Source: Ichthyosporea sp. XGB-2017a
Lineage: Eukaryota > Opisthokonta > Ichthyosporea
NCBI GenBank assembly: GCA_002811675.1
Contig: PDIM01010328.1
Span: 219,202-283,201 of the forward strand
Reading direction: 5' to 3'
Length of the DNA: 64,000 nt
A program made the position numbers and the translations under genes. The notes under the pieces were generated by a model. That model was given only the letters and a program-made list of their open reading frames with translations. It was not told where the DNA came from and made no database searches. Shown in pieces: positions 39,101 through 48,560 of the stretch. How positions within the stretch are numbered: position 1 is the stretch's first letter; each line of letters begins with the position of its first letter.

Positions 39101-42100
39101 TCATACTCCTTCGACATTATGAGGGTTTACAATGTTTGTCTTGCTGTCAGTCGTGGAAGCAATGGTGGGACTCATACTTGGCTTGCGTGCAACTGTCTTA
39201 GTAGGTGGGACATTAAGCTTGACGCTTATATTAGACGATTGCTTAGAAACATTAGAAGAAGAATTTTGAGCTGTTTCACTCATTTGCTTGAACTGTGGAA
39301 GTTCAAATGAGCTATAGTGTGCAGAGGATAAATTACGAAATCGATTTGGTTGAATGATGCTACGCAGAAGACCCCTGTCTTCATCGAGAGCCTTCCACCT
39401 TTCGAGATTATCTTCCAGTAAGTTAATAAAGCCTTTTACGCCGGGAAGGAGGGCATGAAGCATTTTAAAGGCAGGGAGAACCACATTACAAATAAACTCT
39501 ACTTGGTAATTGGCGAATTCGTCAATGTTATCCCGGTCCATCATCGGAATTGGTGCCCTTCCTCTTTGTTTTTCCAGATCGCCCTGGTTGAAAAACTCCG
39601 AATAGACCGCAATTGTTTTCTTCAAACTTGCTTCCCAAGGAGCAGCCATCAGATTCAAATCACAGACCGTCATTGTCAAATGCACAAGCAAGTCTTTATG
39701 GCTCTCATTATTTTCCTCATAGCCACCCTCGGCTAATCCTTTCAGATCCTTCATTTTGGCGAAATGCTCCTTCAAGTCAGTTGCCATAATAGCCCCTTTG
39801 ATTACCGAAATTACCCGTTTGTGTTGTTTGCGACTGAGTGCAGAAAATACGTTCGTCCGTCGGTGGCTCAACACCGCAACTGTTTGCGAAAAGTGATGGC
39901 TTTCAAGGATGCTTGTACCATATAAGCTGCTCATCGCATTTCCTTCTTGAGCTTCGAATTCATTGTTCCTGCCTCGATGGTCTATGTCGTGACAAAGACA
40001 GGCCACATAAATTGCCAGCACATCCAGCACTGAGTTAAGCTTGTTGGAAAAGGTTGAATTTTTGTATATAAGAAATAGGGTGTGCGCTACAGAAAACCCG
40101 TGCATCCAATTATGATATGGTACATCCCGATAGTTTTTTTCAACTGTAGCAATAAAGCTGAATAGACAAGAGTCGGTTATCTGCAAGTGCTGCTGAAACC
40201 CCATATCCTGGAACATACAGAACGTTGCTAAAATGCTTTGGTCGACAGGCTCCTCGCCAAAAGCGATGAATGGATCAAACTCCCAGCTGCAAAGGTTTTT
40301 GAAGTCTTCAAGTTCAGGTCTCTTCATACTTAAAAGCCTGTCAGATTCTACTGTTTTGGCAATCATATGATAGGCTATCAAATCCACAACAAAGGCTAAC
40401 TTTTGTTGAACGGCCATTTGCTCGTCTTGTAGCTTTGCCTTATGAAGAAGGACACCACACACGCTAGCATATGCTTCGGCCAACTTAATGTCAGCATCTG
40501 TAAACACCGCATGCCCGTCCACCTTACTTCCGTCGTCTGTCATTTTCTTATTCACCAACTGACAAACGCCCATAAGTTGCGGCCTCGCTGGACGACCATC
40601 GTCGGCATAAGGAGTTACTTGAATAGGTATAGCAAGAATAGACCGCGTTAGAAATCCTGACTCTTTATCCACTTCTTGATTAAATCGTTCATCTTGGTAG
40701 GCATCTGTAACGTTAATAATTTCACCCAATTGGGCAGCAGACCCAGCAATTCCTTGTCCAAACGATATGTCTACCTCTGTCCCATTTTCAATAACAGTCC
40801 GAAGTGTTCGCTTCCCAACTGTAATCCACAAAGTGCACTTTTCAGCTTGCATGAGCTCCACACAGCTTTGCCTTACGTTTTCGAGTGTGTCTTCAGTCGT
40901 TTGCGCTTGAAGCACACTTTTTGCAAGCTCCAGCAAGTATTCATTTTCTTTTGACTTGATTTCAGATTCAACATACCGTTCTCTAGATAGCTCAAACAAC
41001 TGTGCGTTTTTCAGGGCAATACCACAAAAAGTCAAAAAGTCATCAAAAATTCCTTCATCGTACTTGGTGAATTTATCTTCCCCAATTCGGTTGATTAGCT
41101 GAGCAACAGCTATGATTTCATTTCCATTTCCCTCCCCATATTCTGGGTGCAAGGGCGCCAAAACAGGCATCACAAGCACAGACTTTGTTCTAAATCCGTA
41201 AATTTTATCAAATTTAGGATCGAATCTTTCATCTTCATACGCATCTTCAATGTTTAAAATACCCCCATTCTTACCCACATAACCCGCAAGCCCACTCCCA
41301 AGTTTTAATTTAACCGTTTCGCTTTGGCCCGCATCTTCGGGATTTTCAAATACCACCGCACACAAGCAATGCTCGTGCCTATCAACAAAATAGAAGGAGC
41401 ACATTTCGCATGGAACCAGCTTCCCAATTGAATCCATGATTTTTCTGATGATCGTAGTCACATCCAAATCATTATGGATGTCTTTCGCAAGCTCGAGTAA
41501 CAGATCCTCTCTCGTAGGACTAACAGTGGCGCTATCTTCATCCACAGATACGAGTCCTCTCTCCAAAGCCCCAGGTCCGGATGCACCCCCCCCATTGTTG
41601 AGTGTAATACAGAGAGAATTCTTAATCAACCTGTCCCCTATTTTCAATGACTTCCTTTTCTTTGGATTCAAAGGTTTTGCCTTGACCTCATCGTTAACTA
41701 CAGCTGTCTTTAACTGATCGTGCTTGAAGTGTTTACCAGTGTAGCTGGTTACTGTTTTTAGGGTCACTGCTGATGAAGTAAGGAAACTTGACTCACCGTC
41801 TGATGAGGTTTGCGATATAACGCTGAAATTTCGTTTGGGAGGCTGATAAATTAGTTTTTTCAACATCAACGATGATCTTAAAGTCTGAGAATGAGAATTG
41901 TCTCCATCAAATGTTACTAAAGCATTAGCTGCATTTATCACACTTTCATTAAACGAAACCGATCCCCCCTGCTGTTCCTCTTTTTCTTGTTCACCTATAA
42001 TCTGACGCATCTCTTTCTTCATTTCTGGATGTTTCTTGAGCCATTGGCAAATCAAAGCTGGAGACAGGTTGGACACAATTTCCATATCTGATATGGTCCT

Positions 42101-42178
42101 ATGAAATGCTTTCCCCCTCTCAGCATTCTGATTACCTGGACCAACCTGTTTTTTTTTCTTCGAGGAATGATTACCCAT
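39101..42178 (-). CDS. GAF-GAF cyclic nucleotide phosphodiesterase
   Basis: Single exon, 1025 aa, ATG at 42178. The N-terminus MGNHSSKKKK fits an N-myristoylation signal plus a polybasic patch, so membrane anchoring is likely. Two GAF domains follow (about residues 225-390 and 410-580, each opening LLELAK), then a class I PDE catalytic domain (about 640-940). Its motifs are HNWMHGFSVAHTLF, CLCHDIDHRGRNNEF, MATDLKEHF, MTVCDLNLMAAPW and the conserved glutamine in QVEFICNVVLP. The layout is that of PDE2/5/6/10/11, where GAF domains bind cAMP or cGMP and regulate hydrolysis. The metal-binding His and Asp residues are present. The first His motif reads HNWMHG instead of the common HNWRHA. Nucleotide preference cannot be read safely. 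Confidence 0.95.
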   Translation of the reverse strand: MGNHSSKKKKQVGPGNQNAERGKAFHRTISDMEIVSNLSPALICQWLKKHPEMKKEMRQIIGEQEKEEQQGGSVSFNESVINAANALVTFDGDNSHSQTLRSSLMLKKLIYQPPKRNFSVISQTSSDGESSFLTSSAVTLKTVTSYTGKHFKHDQLKTAVVNDEVKAKPLNPKKRKSLKIGDRLIKNSLCITLNNGGGASGPGALERGLVSVDEDSATVSPTREDLLLELAKDIHNDLDVTTIIRKIMDSIGKLVPCEMCSFYFVDRHEHCLCAVVFENPEDAGQSETVKLKLGSGLAGYVGKNGGILNIEDAYEDERFDPKFDKIYGFRTKSVLVMPVLAPLHPEYGEGNGNEIIAVAQLINRIGEDKFTKYDEGIFDDFLTFCGIALKNAQLFELSRERYVESEIKSKENEYLLELAKSVLQAQTTEDTLENVRQSCVELMQAEKCTLWITVGKRTLRTVIENGTEVDISFGQGIAGSAAQLGEIINVTDAYQDERFNQEVDKESGFLTRSILAIPIQVTPYADDGRPARPQLMGVCQLVNKKMTDDGSKVDGHAVFTDADIKLAEAYASVCGVLLHKAKLQDEQMAVQQKLAFVVDLIAYHMIAKTVESDRLLSMKRPELEDFKNLCSWEFDPFIAFGEEPVDQSILATFCMFQDMGFQQHLQITDSCLFSFIATVEKNYRDVPYHNWMHGFSVAHTLFLIYKNSTFSNKLNSVLDVLAIYVACLCHDIDHRGRNNEFEAQEGNAMSSLYGTSILESHHFSQTVAVLSHRRTNVFSALSRKQHKRVISVIKGAIMATDLKEHFAKMKDLKGLAEGGYEENNESHKDLLVHLTMTVCDLNLMAAPWEASLKKTIAVYSEFFNQGDLEKQRGRAPIPMMDRDNIDEFANYQVEFICNVVLPAFKMLHALLPGVKGFINLLEDNLERWKALDEDRGLLRSIIQPNRFRNLSSAHYSSFELPQFKQMSETAQNSSSNVSKQSSNISVKLNVPPTKTVARKPSMSPTIASTTDSKTNIVNPHNVEGV

Positions 42179-42763
42179 TGCTTTTCTTTTTCCTTTCCTC
42201 CTAGCCCCCTTGCTTCTTATTCGAATTTGTTCTGCTTGCTTATAATATTTGCTTTGATAAGCAAGAATCCTTTATAGATGATGAATTCAATGCTTTCCCT
42301 TAAATTGGTCCATGACTGCCATAAAATACATATTGCTTTACAATCCACAGCTTTTACTTTCTCTTCAAACCCATTAAATCTCCAATGGATCTGACTTTGC
42401 ACTTATGTATAACTAACAAAGCTGGATGTTTAAACTCAATTATTGCACTGAATTATTAGTGATCAGCATATATATATTGCATGCTTCCAAGCACAGACTT
42501 GTCGAGATTTTAACCAGCTAGCTACATAGTGATATAACATATTAATTTATATATACGTACAAAAGGTCGCTTATATATTATGGCAGTCTTCATTGTACAT
42601 AATTAACTGTCTATACAAAACGTTTATTATATATATTCTCTCATTCCATAAATGGAAATGACTTGAACCTCAGTTTTCCCCTTTTTGGGTACTTTTTTTA
42701 TAGGAAAAAAAAAATAAAAAAGTCCGGACACACCTGTTTTTTTTTTTTTTTTTTTTTTTTTTT

Positions 42764-42799
<36 letters not shown>

Positions 42800-43046
42800 G
42801 TTTGGGTTTTTTGTTTTTTGATTTCTGTTTCATTTTTTCTCGTCAAAAATGAAAAAAGTTCGTTCTTTTTTCTTTTCTTTTCTGTTCTTTGTTCTTTGTG
42901 CCTTTTTATTATTATTTCGTTTTGTTTTGTTTGGTGTTCTTTTTTTGTTTTTTGTTTTCGATCGTTTTGTTTTTGAAAGCTTTGGATTTTTTGCTTTGTT
43001 TTTTTTTGGGGGGGAGGGGTAAAGAGAAATAGGAAACTGAAACAGG
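42179..43046. other. Divergent spacer with long poly(T) tracts
   Basis: 868 bases between the PDE and BLOC1S2 starts, no gene. It contains two long T runs separated by GG at about 42738-42798 and dense T/G-rich sequence to 43010, followed by a G-rich and purine leader before the BLOC1S2 ATG. Confidence 0.6.
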
Positions 43047-43810
43047 ATGGAGATTGGACAAGGGAGTGGAGCAGGAAAGAGTGAGCAAGTGTCATTGGGG
43101 GAAGAAGTACATGCTAGCAAAGGATCTAAGGATGAATATGTTCAGCAGTTGAGCCAAGATATGTTTACCAAGTTGTCGGAATATCTGCAGAATGAACTCA
43201 AAGGTACGTTGAGTAATGCTCATTGGAGTTATTTGATTGAACAACAAATATCTAATTCTGTGTCTTTTTTTTTGTGTTGCATGCGTGTTTGGTTTGAAAT
43301 TAACATCCACCAAATGAAGTGTCTTGTGCGGATTACAAACTTTTGGAAAAAATGAATCAAGTCGCTTTGGAAAAATACATCAGCATGGGCAAATTAGCAG
43401 AGTCGTACAATACCGTTTATCGCGAATTAACTGAAAAATGTAAAGTAGTTTTTAGACTTTCGTTCATTGATTTGTGTTCAAAATAATGTCGGTGTTGAAG
43501 CTAATTTGGATTTTATTTTCGTTTTCGTTTTTTCTTTTTTTTAAAAAAAATCTGAAATAGATGGGCAGCTGGGAGGTTATTTGGATCAGATAGAAAGAAT
43601 CGAATCAGGGGTGACTTTGCTGGAAGAGAATGTTGATGCTCTCGATCAGTATTGCAATCGTTTAGGTAAGTCACAAAGTAAGTAACATAGAAAGAAGGGA
43701 CTCTTGTGCAGCAGATTGTATTAATGCTAATTTACTTTTTTGTTTCATTGATTTCACTGATAATAGAGGAGCGGTATGAAAAGATCATGGCGTCTTATGA
43801 CGAGGCATGA
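43047..43810 (+). CDS. BLOC1S2: BLOC-1 subunit 2 (BLOC1S2)
   Basis: Four exons, 43047-43203, 43320-43439, 43561-43665 and 43767-43810, introns 101-121 bp; 141 aa against 142 in human. Exon 1 ends with QDMFTKLSEYLQNEL. Exon 2 starts with DYKLLEKMNQVALEKYISM, exon 3 has YLDQIERIESGVTLLEENV, and exon 4 closes the coiled coil with ERYEKIMASY. This matches animal BLOC1S2 (DYKLLENMNKL; YLDQINVIEEQVAALE) in order. BLOC1S2 is shared by BLOC-1 and BORC, which act in endosome-lysosome biogenesis and lysosome positioning. The protein is almost wholly helical. Confidence 0.93.
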
Positions 43811-44019
43811 TGACAGACAGCAAAATCAGCCAAAGGAAAAAAAAGAATGGGTCTGTTTTCTTTCGTCCTCGAAAAATCCCTTTTAACTGTCCACACACAC
43901 ACACAATCACAGGCCACAGCATCTGTAAATAAACAATAACTACACAAAACGAAGTTCACACACTTTGATTCAATAGATTAGACTACCATTTTATTTGACA
44001 ATGAGGAACCGAGAGTCGC

Positions 44020-45074
44020 TTACTCAGAAGCAGTGGCACGAGTGTAGATCAACTGTGCATGGTGAGTCTCGATAGCCTTGATCAAACCTTTAGCGGCCAA
44101 TTCAGAGATGGCACGACGGGCCAAAGATCCACGGCACTTCATACGTTCGCTAATAATAGCAGGGGTAATGAGCTTGTAGGTGGGAACTTCCTTGATCAAC
44201 TTATCGTAAGCGGCCTGTTCGAAGAGAACGGCGTTGTTAAGCTTATCTCTAACCTTTCCTTTGTTCCACTTCTTCTTCTTAGCCTTACCACCGGCCATAG
44301 CGGCCTTTGCCTTGGCTTCCTTACTCTTGGGCTGGGGAGGTGCCTATTAATGTTCGATTAAAAAAAGATCCTCGTCTGTTAACATCACACACTTTCTTTT
44401 TTTTCAACACCAAAAAAAACAAAAAAACAAAAAAACAAAACGAACCCGCTGAAGACAATCTTTCCCATTCCCAATCCCGCTAAATCATCTTTTTTCAAAG
44501 AAACCAGTACACGCCTATCACGCTAACTTCCCACAATTAACCTCTGGGATGCAAAACAATGAAGGCAAAGAAATCCATCACTTTCATTGATTCCTGACTT
44601 TCACTATCTCTCCACCCATTCATCTAAATTGCTATCACTGCCGACTATTGCTGGAAGAATATATTCGAACCTTTCCCATACGTTCCTTCATCCTTTAAAA
44701 ACGCAGAGAAGCACTAGCAGTTGAGATGAACGCTCAACATATTACTATCTCCCAACTCCAACAATATCTTCTCACCCAATGGATTTCAGTTGGTCTCACT
44801 TTTCATAAAACACGTTGCACAAACCGATCCCTGCCTATTAAGAGAATAAAATATTCCCCTCTCAATTTAATTCCTTTCTTTCCCAAAGTTTATCAAATCG
44901 CAATTCAAAAGTAAATTTTGTTTATATTGGATGCTTGCATTCATTCATTCACCGTCATCCATCCCCCCTCCCTCGATAAAAAAACAAATCATCCATCCAT
45001 CCCGCCATTTTCACAACCATCCCTCATCCACAACTCAAAACACCAACAAAAAAAAAATAAATAAAACTTACCAT
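44020..45074 (-). CDS. RPS25: 40S ribosomal protein S25 (eS25)
   Basis: Two exons: 45072-45074 (the ATG alone) and 44020-44343, separated by a 728-bp intron with GTAAGT...TAG ends; 108 aa, the same as yeast RPS25. Exon 2 begins [19 protein letters not shown], then [20 protein letters not shown], the [19 protein letters not shown] block and [18 protein letters not shown], and ends IYTRATASE as in fungi. eS25 sits in the head of the small subunit near the E site. An internal Met at 44298 could be taken as start, but it would cut off the conserved basic tail. Splitting after the ATG is a known habit of ribosomal protein genes and supports the longer model. Confidence 0.95.
44344..45071 (-). other. 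728-bp intron of RPS25
   Basis: Five to ten times longer than most introns here. Ribosomal protein introns often host snoRNAs; I looked for a box C/D pair on the gene strand and found an AGATGAT word near 44484 but no matching box D in a sensible place, so no ncRNA is called. Confidence 0.7.
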
Positions 45075-45556
45075 GATTCACTTCAAAAACAAATCAGAAT
45101 TTAATCAATAAAATTATAATTTCCGAAGAGAGAGAGACTTCTTAAACTTTTTGATAAAAAAAACCAATTCCTTTATATTGTACTGAAAAAAATAACCCCT
45201 CTGGTTTTCTATGGAGAATCCCATAGATAAGGCCTTATCTATAGAATTCTCCATACAAATTTGTTTTGCCGCGTGTCATCAGGACAGCTGATTCGTTTTT
45301 TTTTTTTTGTCTCTTGTTGGCAGATTTTAATGTTTCAAATTGAAGGGTTGTTTAAACGACGGTTCTTATCCTCTTTTTTTCTTTCTTCTTTTTTGGGGGG
45401 TTTTTGGAGAGGAATTAAGGAAGGGGATGAGAGCGAGGGGGGGGGCTGAACGTGTACTGCAAGTTGAAATGAAGACAAAGAAGATAGATGTAGCTTCTGT
45501 TTTTAATTTTATTTGTATCTTTTAAATTAAAGCAGCAACTATTTTCCATGCTTGGG
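45075..45556. other. Spacer between tandem genes
   Basis: 482 bases with an imperfect inverted repeat around 45215-45250 (ATGGAGAATCCCATAGATAAGG against CCTTATCTATAGAATTCTCCAT), a 22-base arm pair with a short mismatch, capable of a long hairpin upstream of RPS25. No gene. Confidence 0.55.
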
Positions 45557-47284
45557 TTACATTGTATAATTCAAGTTTGGTCCTTGATAGGATGGTGTGC
45601 GCCTTCTTGCTCCCGGTGAATCTAAGGTGTCACCACTTTTGTCTCTGCTCCTGCTGCCTTGTATAGTATTGAACTTTGAATCGTGTTTGCTTCGCACTGA
45701 CGGAGAAGGAAGTGAACCATAACTAGAGCTAAATACCCTCTGGCTGCTGCTCAAATTTCCAGCACTCAAATTCTGTCCCACTCCATGCGACGCTTGAGAG
45801 CTAACTGCACTTTGGTTGCTCTGATTACTAGTCACACTACTAGTTTCCCAGTTATTATCATTAGCTGAGGATTGGATTTTCAGCTTTCCAAAATCATCGT
45901 CAAATCCAAAAGTTCCAGCACCACTCGTTGAAGTCTTAGCATTGTTATCCGGCTGCCTTGGTGGAAATTGGTTGGTACTTTTATCTTCCCAAAAGGAAGC
46001 TTCCGAAGGGCGAGCTTGTCCGCTAGAAGAGTTCTGGGAAGGATTGCTTGCCGGCATTGATGCACAAGCCCGAGGAGCAAATGCATCTACTGTGTGGCCA
46101 GTTCCGGAGATTTTTTTCGGCTTCGGCCTTTCCCTTCTAGCATTGCCAGTTCTTTTATATTCTTCGACAGCTTTTTCGTATTCTGGGGTACAATTTTCAG
46201 TCACTTGGAAATTCAAAACAGGACTTTTTGGCCGCGAAGAAGCTACCTGAGCTTTTGGAGCAGCCAGCTGCTTCACAGGACGTGGAGGTCTTTGTACATT
46301 AGGGAAAGGACATGGCATTGATCGCATACCAAAGGCCCTGGAAGCAACATCATATATCCCTGGTCGCTGATCCGGATTAGGATTAAGCATAAACAAAATT
46401 AGTTCATTTAATGCGCGGCTGTATTTGGAATTTGATGGAATATTCACCCTGGCGTCCATCATTAGCCTTGTATTGTCTCCAAAAGGAGTCTCATAATAGC
46501 ACAATTTATACAAAAGACAACCCAACGCCCAAATGTCGATTTTCTCATCGACATAATAATCCAAATACAGATCTACAATTTCTGGAGCGCGATATTGCAA
46601 CGTCGTATTCGAATTGATATCTTCCTGCTCCAGCTGTATATTTGATTTCATTGGCTGGAAAGCATTAGTGGTGGCACTTCCAAAATCACAGAGTTTAAAT
46701 ATCCCACCGCTTTGGAAGAGAACATTCTCTACCTTTAAATCCCTATGAATCACAGCCGGTGTTTTGAAGTGCATATGTGCAACCGCCTCACAAATATCGC
46801 CAAAGATATGAAGGACCTCGTGTTCATTGAATCTCCCTGTATCATACCTCTTATTCATCATATCCACCAGATTTCCTCCATCACACAACTCCATCCCAAT
46901 AAATATTTCCACACCCCCATTTCTTAACTTATATTTTTGCACTCCAATGATTCCTGCAATGTTCTTGTGCCCACTGACCGTCTGCAGGATGCTAATCTCC
47001 CTCTCCACCTGGTCCATTCCGTTTCGATCCTGCACTGCTACCCGCTTCACAGCAACTTCCTGCTGGGGGCCACACGAAGCACGAAACACATAGCCAAATG
47101 CCCCCTCCGCTATGATGGACTGTAGGCAGAAAGGCTGCCCGATGATTGGTATTTCCCTTCCGATAAACCCAGAAGTGGGATCATCGTCTAGAGAAGATAT
47201 CTGTTGCGGTGGGGGATTACTCCCACTGACACCACTATTGGCCCCCGGATGCCGTGTTGGGGACTTTCCAAATAGCTTTCTCAT
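45557..47284 (-). CDS. Numb-associated-type Ser/Thr kinase (AAK1/BIKE/GAK family)
   Basis: Single exon, 575 aa, ATG at 47284. The kinase domain spans about residues 40-330: glycine loop AEGAFGYVFRA, VAVKRV (Lys), EREISIL, HRDLKVENVLF (about 181), DFGSATT (about 199), and the family-typical TLQYRAPEIVDLYLDYYVDEKIDIW-type activation segment (short blocks read separately). The end is MLNPNPDQRPGIYDVASRAF. NAK kinases phosphorylate adaptor mu-subunits and regulate clathrin coats; the DLY and PNPDQRP motifs separate them from other kinases. The C-terminal 240 residues are Ser/Asn/Gln-rich and disordered, with an acidic FGFDDDFGKL patch that could bind adaptors or clathrin. Confidence 0.92.
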   Translation of the reverse strand: MRKLFGKSPTRHPGANSGVSGSNPPPQQISSLDDDPTSGFIGREIPIIGQPFCLQSIIAEGAFGYVFRASCGPQQEVAVKRVAVQDRNGMDQVEREISILQTVSGHKNIAGIIGVQKYKLRNGGVEIFIGMELCDGGNLVDMMNKRYDTGRFNEHEVLHIFGDICEAVAHMHFKTPAVIHRDLKVENVLFQSGGIFKLCDFGSATTNAFQPMKSNIQLEQEDINSNTTLQYRAPEIVDLYLDYYVDEKIDIWALGCLLYKLCYYETPFGDNTRLMMDARVNIPSNSKYSRALNELILFMLNPNPDQRPGIYDVASRAFGMRSMPCPFPNVQRPPRPVKQLAAPKAQVASSRPKSPVLNFQVTENCTPEYEKAVEEYKRTGNARRERPKPKKISGTGHTVDAFAPRACASMPASNPSQNSSSGQARPSEASFWEDKSTNQFPPRQPDNNAKTSTSGAGTFGFDDDFGKLKIQSSANDNNWETSSVTSNQSNQSAVSSQASHGVGQNLSAGNLSSSQRVFSSSYGSLPSPSVRSKHDSKFNTIQGSRSRDKSGDTLDSPGARRRTPSYQGPNLNYTM

Positions 47285-47369
47285 GGCTCGATTACAATAT
47301 TTTTCTTTTTCTTCTTCTTCTTCTTACCTTCTTTTTTTTTCTTCTTTTCTGGATTTTACACAAAAACAA

Positions 47370-48273
47370 NNNNNNNNNNNNNNNNNNNNNNNNNNNNNNN
47401 NNNNNNNNNNNNNNNNNNNNNNNNNNNNNNNNNNNNNNNNNNNNNNNNNNNNNNNNNNNNNNNNNNNNNNNNNNNNNNNNNNNNNNNNNNNNNNNNNNNN
47501 NNNNNNNNNNNNNNNNNNNNNNNNNNNNNNNNNNNNNNNNNNNNNNNNNNNNNNNNNNNNNNNNNNNNNNNNNNNNNNNNNNNNNNNNNNNNNNNNNNNN
47601 NNNNNNNNNNNNNNNNNNNNNNNNNNNNNNNNNNNNNNNNNNNNNNNNNNNNNNNNNNNNNNNNNNNNNNNNNNNNNNNNNNNNNNNNNNNNNNNNNNNN
47701 NNNNNNNNNNNNNNNNNNNNNNNNNNNNNNNNNNNNNNNNNNNNNNNNNNNNNNNNNNNNNNNNNNNNNNNNNNNNNNNNNNNNNNNNNNNNNNNNNNNN
47801 NNNNNNNNNNNNNNNNNNNNNNNNNNNNNNNNNNNNNNNNNNNNNNNNNNNNNNNNNNNNNNNNNNNNNNNNNNNNNNNNNNNNNNNNNNNNNNNNNNNN
47901 NNNNNNNNNNNNNNNNNNNNNNNNNNNNNNNNNNNNNNNNNNNNNNNNNNNNNNNNNNNNNNNNNNNNNNNNNNNNNNNNNNNNNNNNNNNNNNNNNNNN
48001 NNNNNNNNNNNNNNNNNNNNNNNNNNNNNNNNNNNNNNNNNNNNNNNNNNNNNNNNNNNNNNNNNNNNNNNNNNNNNNNNNNNNNNNNNNNNNNNNNNNN
48101 NNNNNNNNNNNNNNNNNNNNNNNNNNNNNNNNNNNNNNNNNNNNNNNNNNNNNNNNNNNNNNNNNNNNNNNNNNNNNNNNNNNNNNNNNNNNNNNNNNNN
48201 NNNNNNNNNNNNNNNNNNNNNNNNNNNNNNNNNNNNNNNNNNNNNNNNNNNNNNNNNNNNNNNNNNNNNNNNN
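47370..48273. other. Assembly gap, 904 N
   Basis: Run of 904 N, size probably estimated from read pairs. The contig to its right starts with repeat II. Confidence 0.97.
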
Positions 48274-48384
48274 CTAAAAGCTTTTTACTTCTTTCCCTTT
48301 GTTACGATTAATTATGGCTTATTCCCCCTGATTTTGCTTTCGAATCAGCGATATGCTTTTTCCTCCTTTGTCGTCTGGGTTTAG
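48274..48384 (+). repeat. Repeat II, copy 1 (111 bp), with poly(A)
   Basis: Matches 54910-55020 with one difference in 111 bases (GATATGC against GATTTGC). It is followed by 63 A. Inside is TTTCGAATCAG, close to the pol III B box, with TGGCTTATT about 25 bases earlier, loosely like an A box. This is compatible with a short retroposon with an A tail, but the left edge is cut by the gap. Confidence 0.8.

Positions 48385-48447
<63 letters not shown>
48385..48447 (+). repeat. Poly(A) tract, 63 A
   Basis: Uninterrupted A run following repeat II copy 1, about 110 bases upstream of the PRPF18 start codon. Confidence 0.95.
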
Positions 48448-48449
<2 letters not shown>

Positions 48450-48560
48450 ACAGACCAAAAAAAAACAAAAAAAAAGCGTCACGCGGATTCTTTTTTTGTT
48501 TTGAATTTTGATTCTTTTTTTTTGATTTTGATTTACTTAAAACAAAAAAAAGCAGAAGAC

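Noticed and set aside
42627-43120. Lysine-rich minus-strand frames
   Set aside because: They are translations of poly(T)/poly(A) tracts in a promoter region.
47112-48384. Two plus-strand frames running through the N gap
   Set aside because: Open only because N was translated as X; antisense to the kinase on the left.
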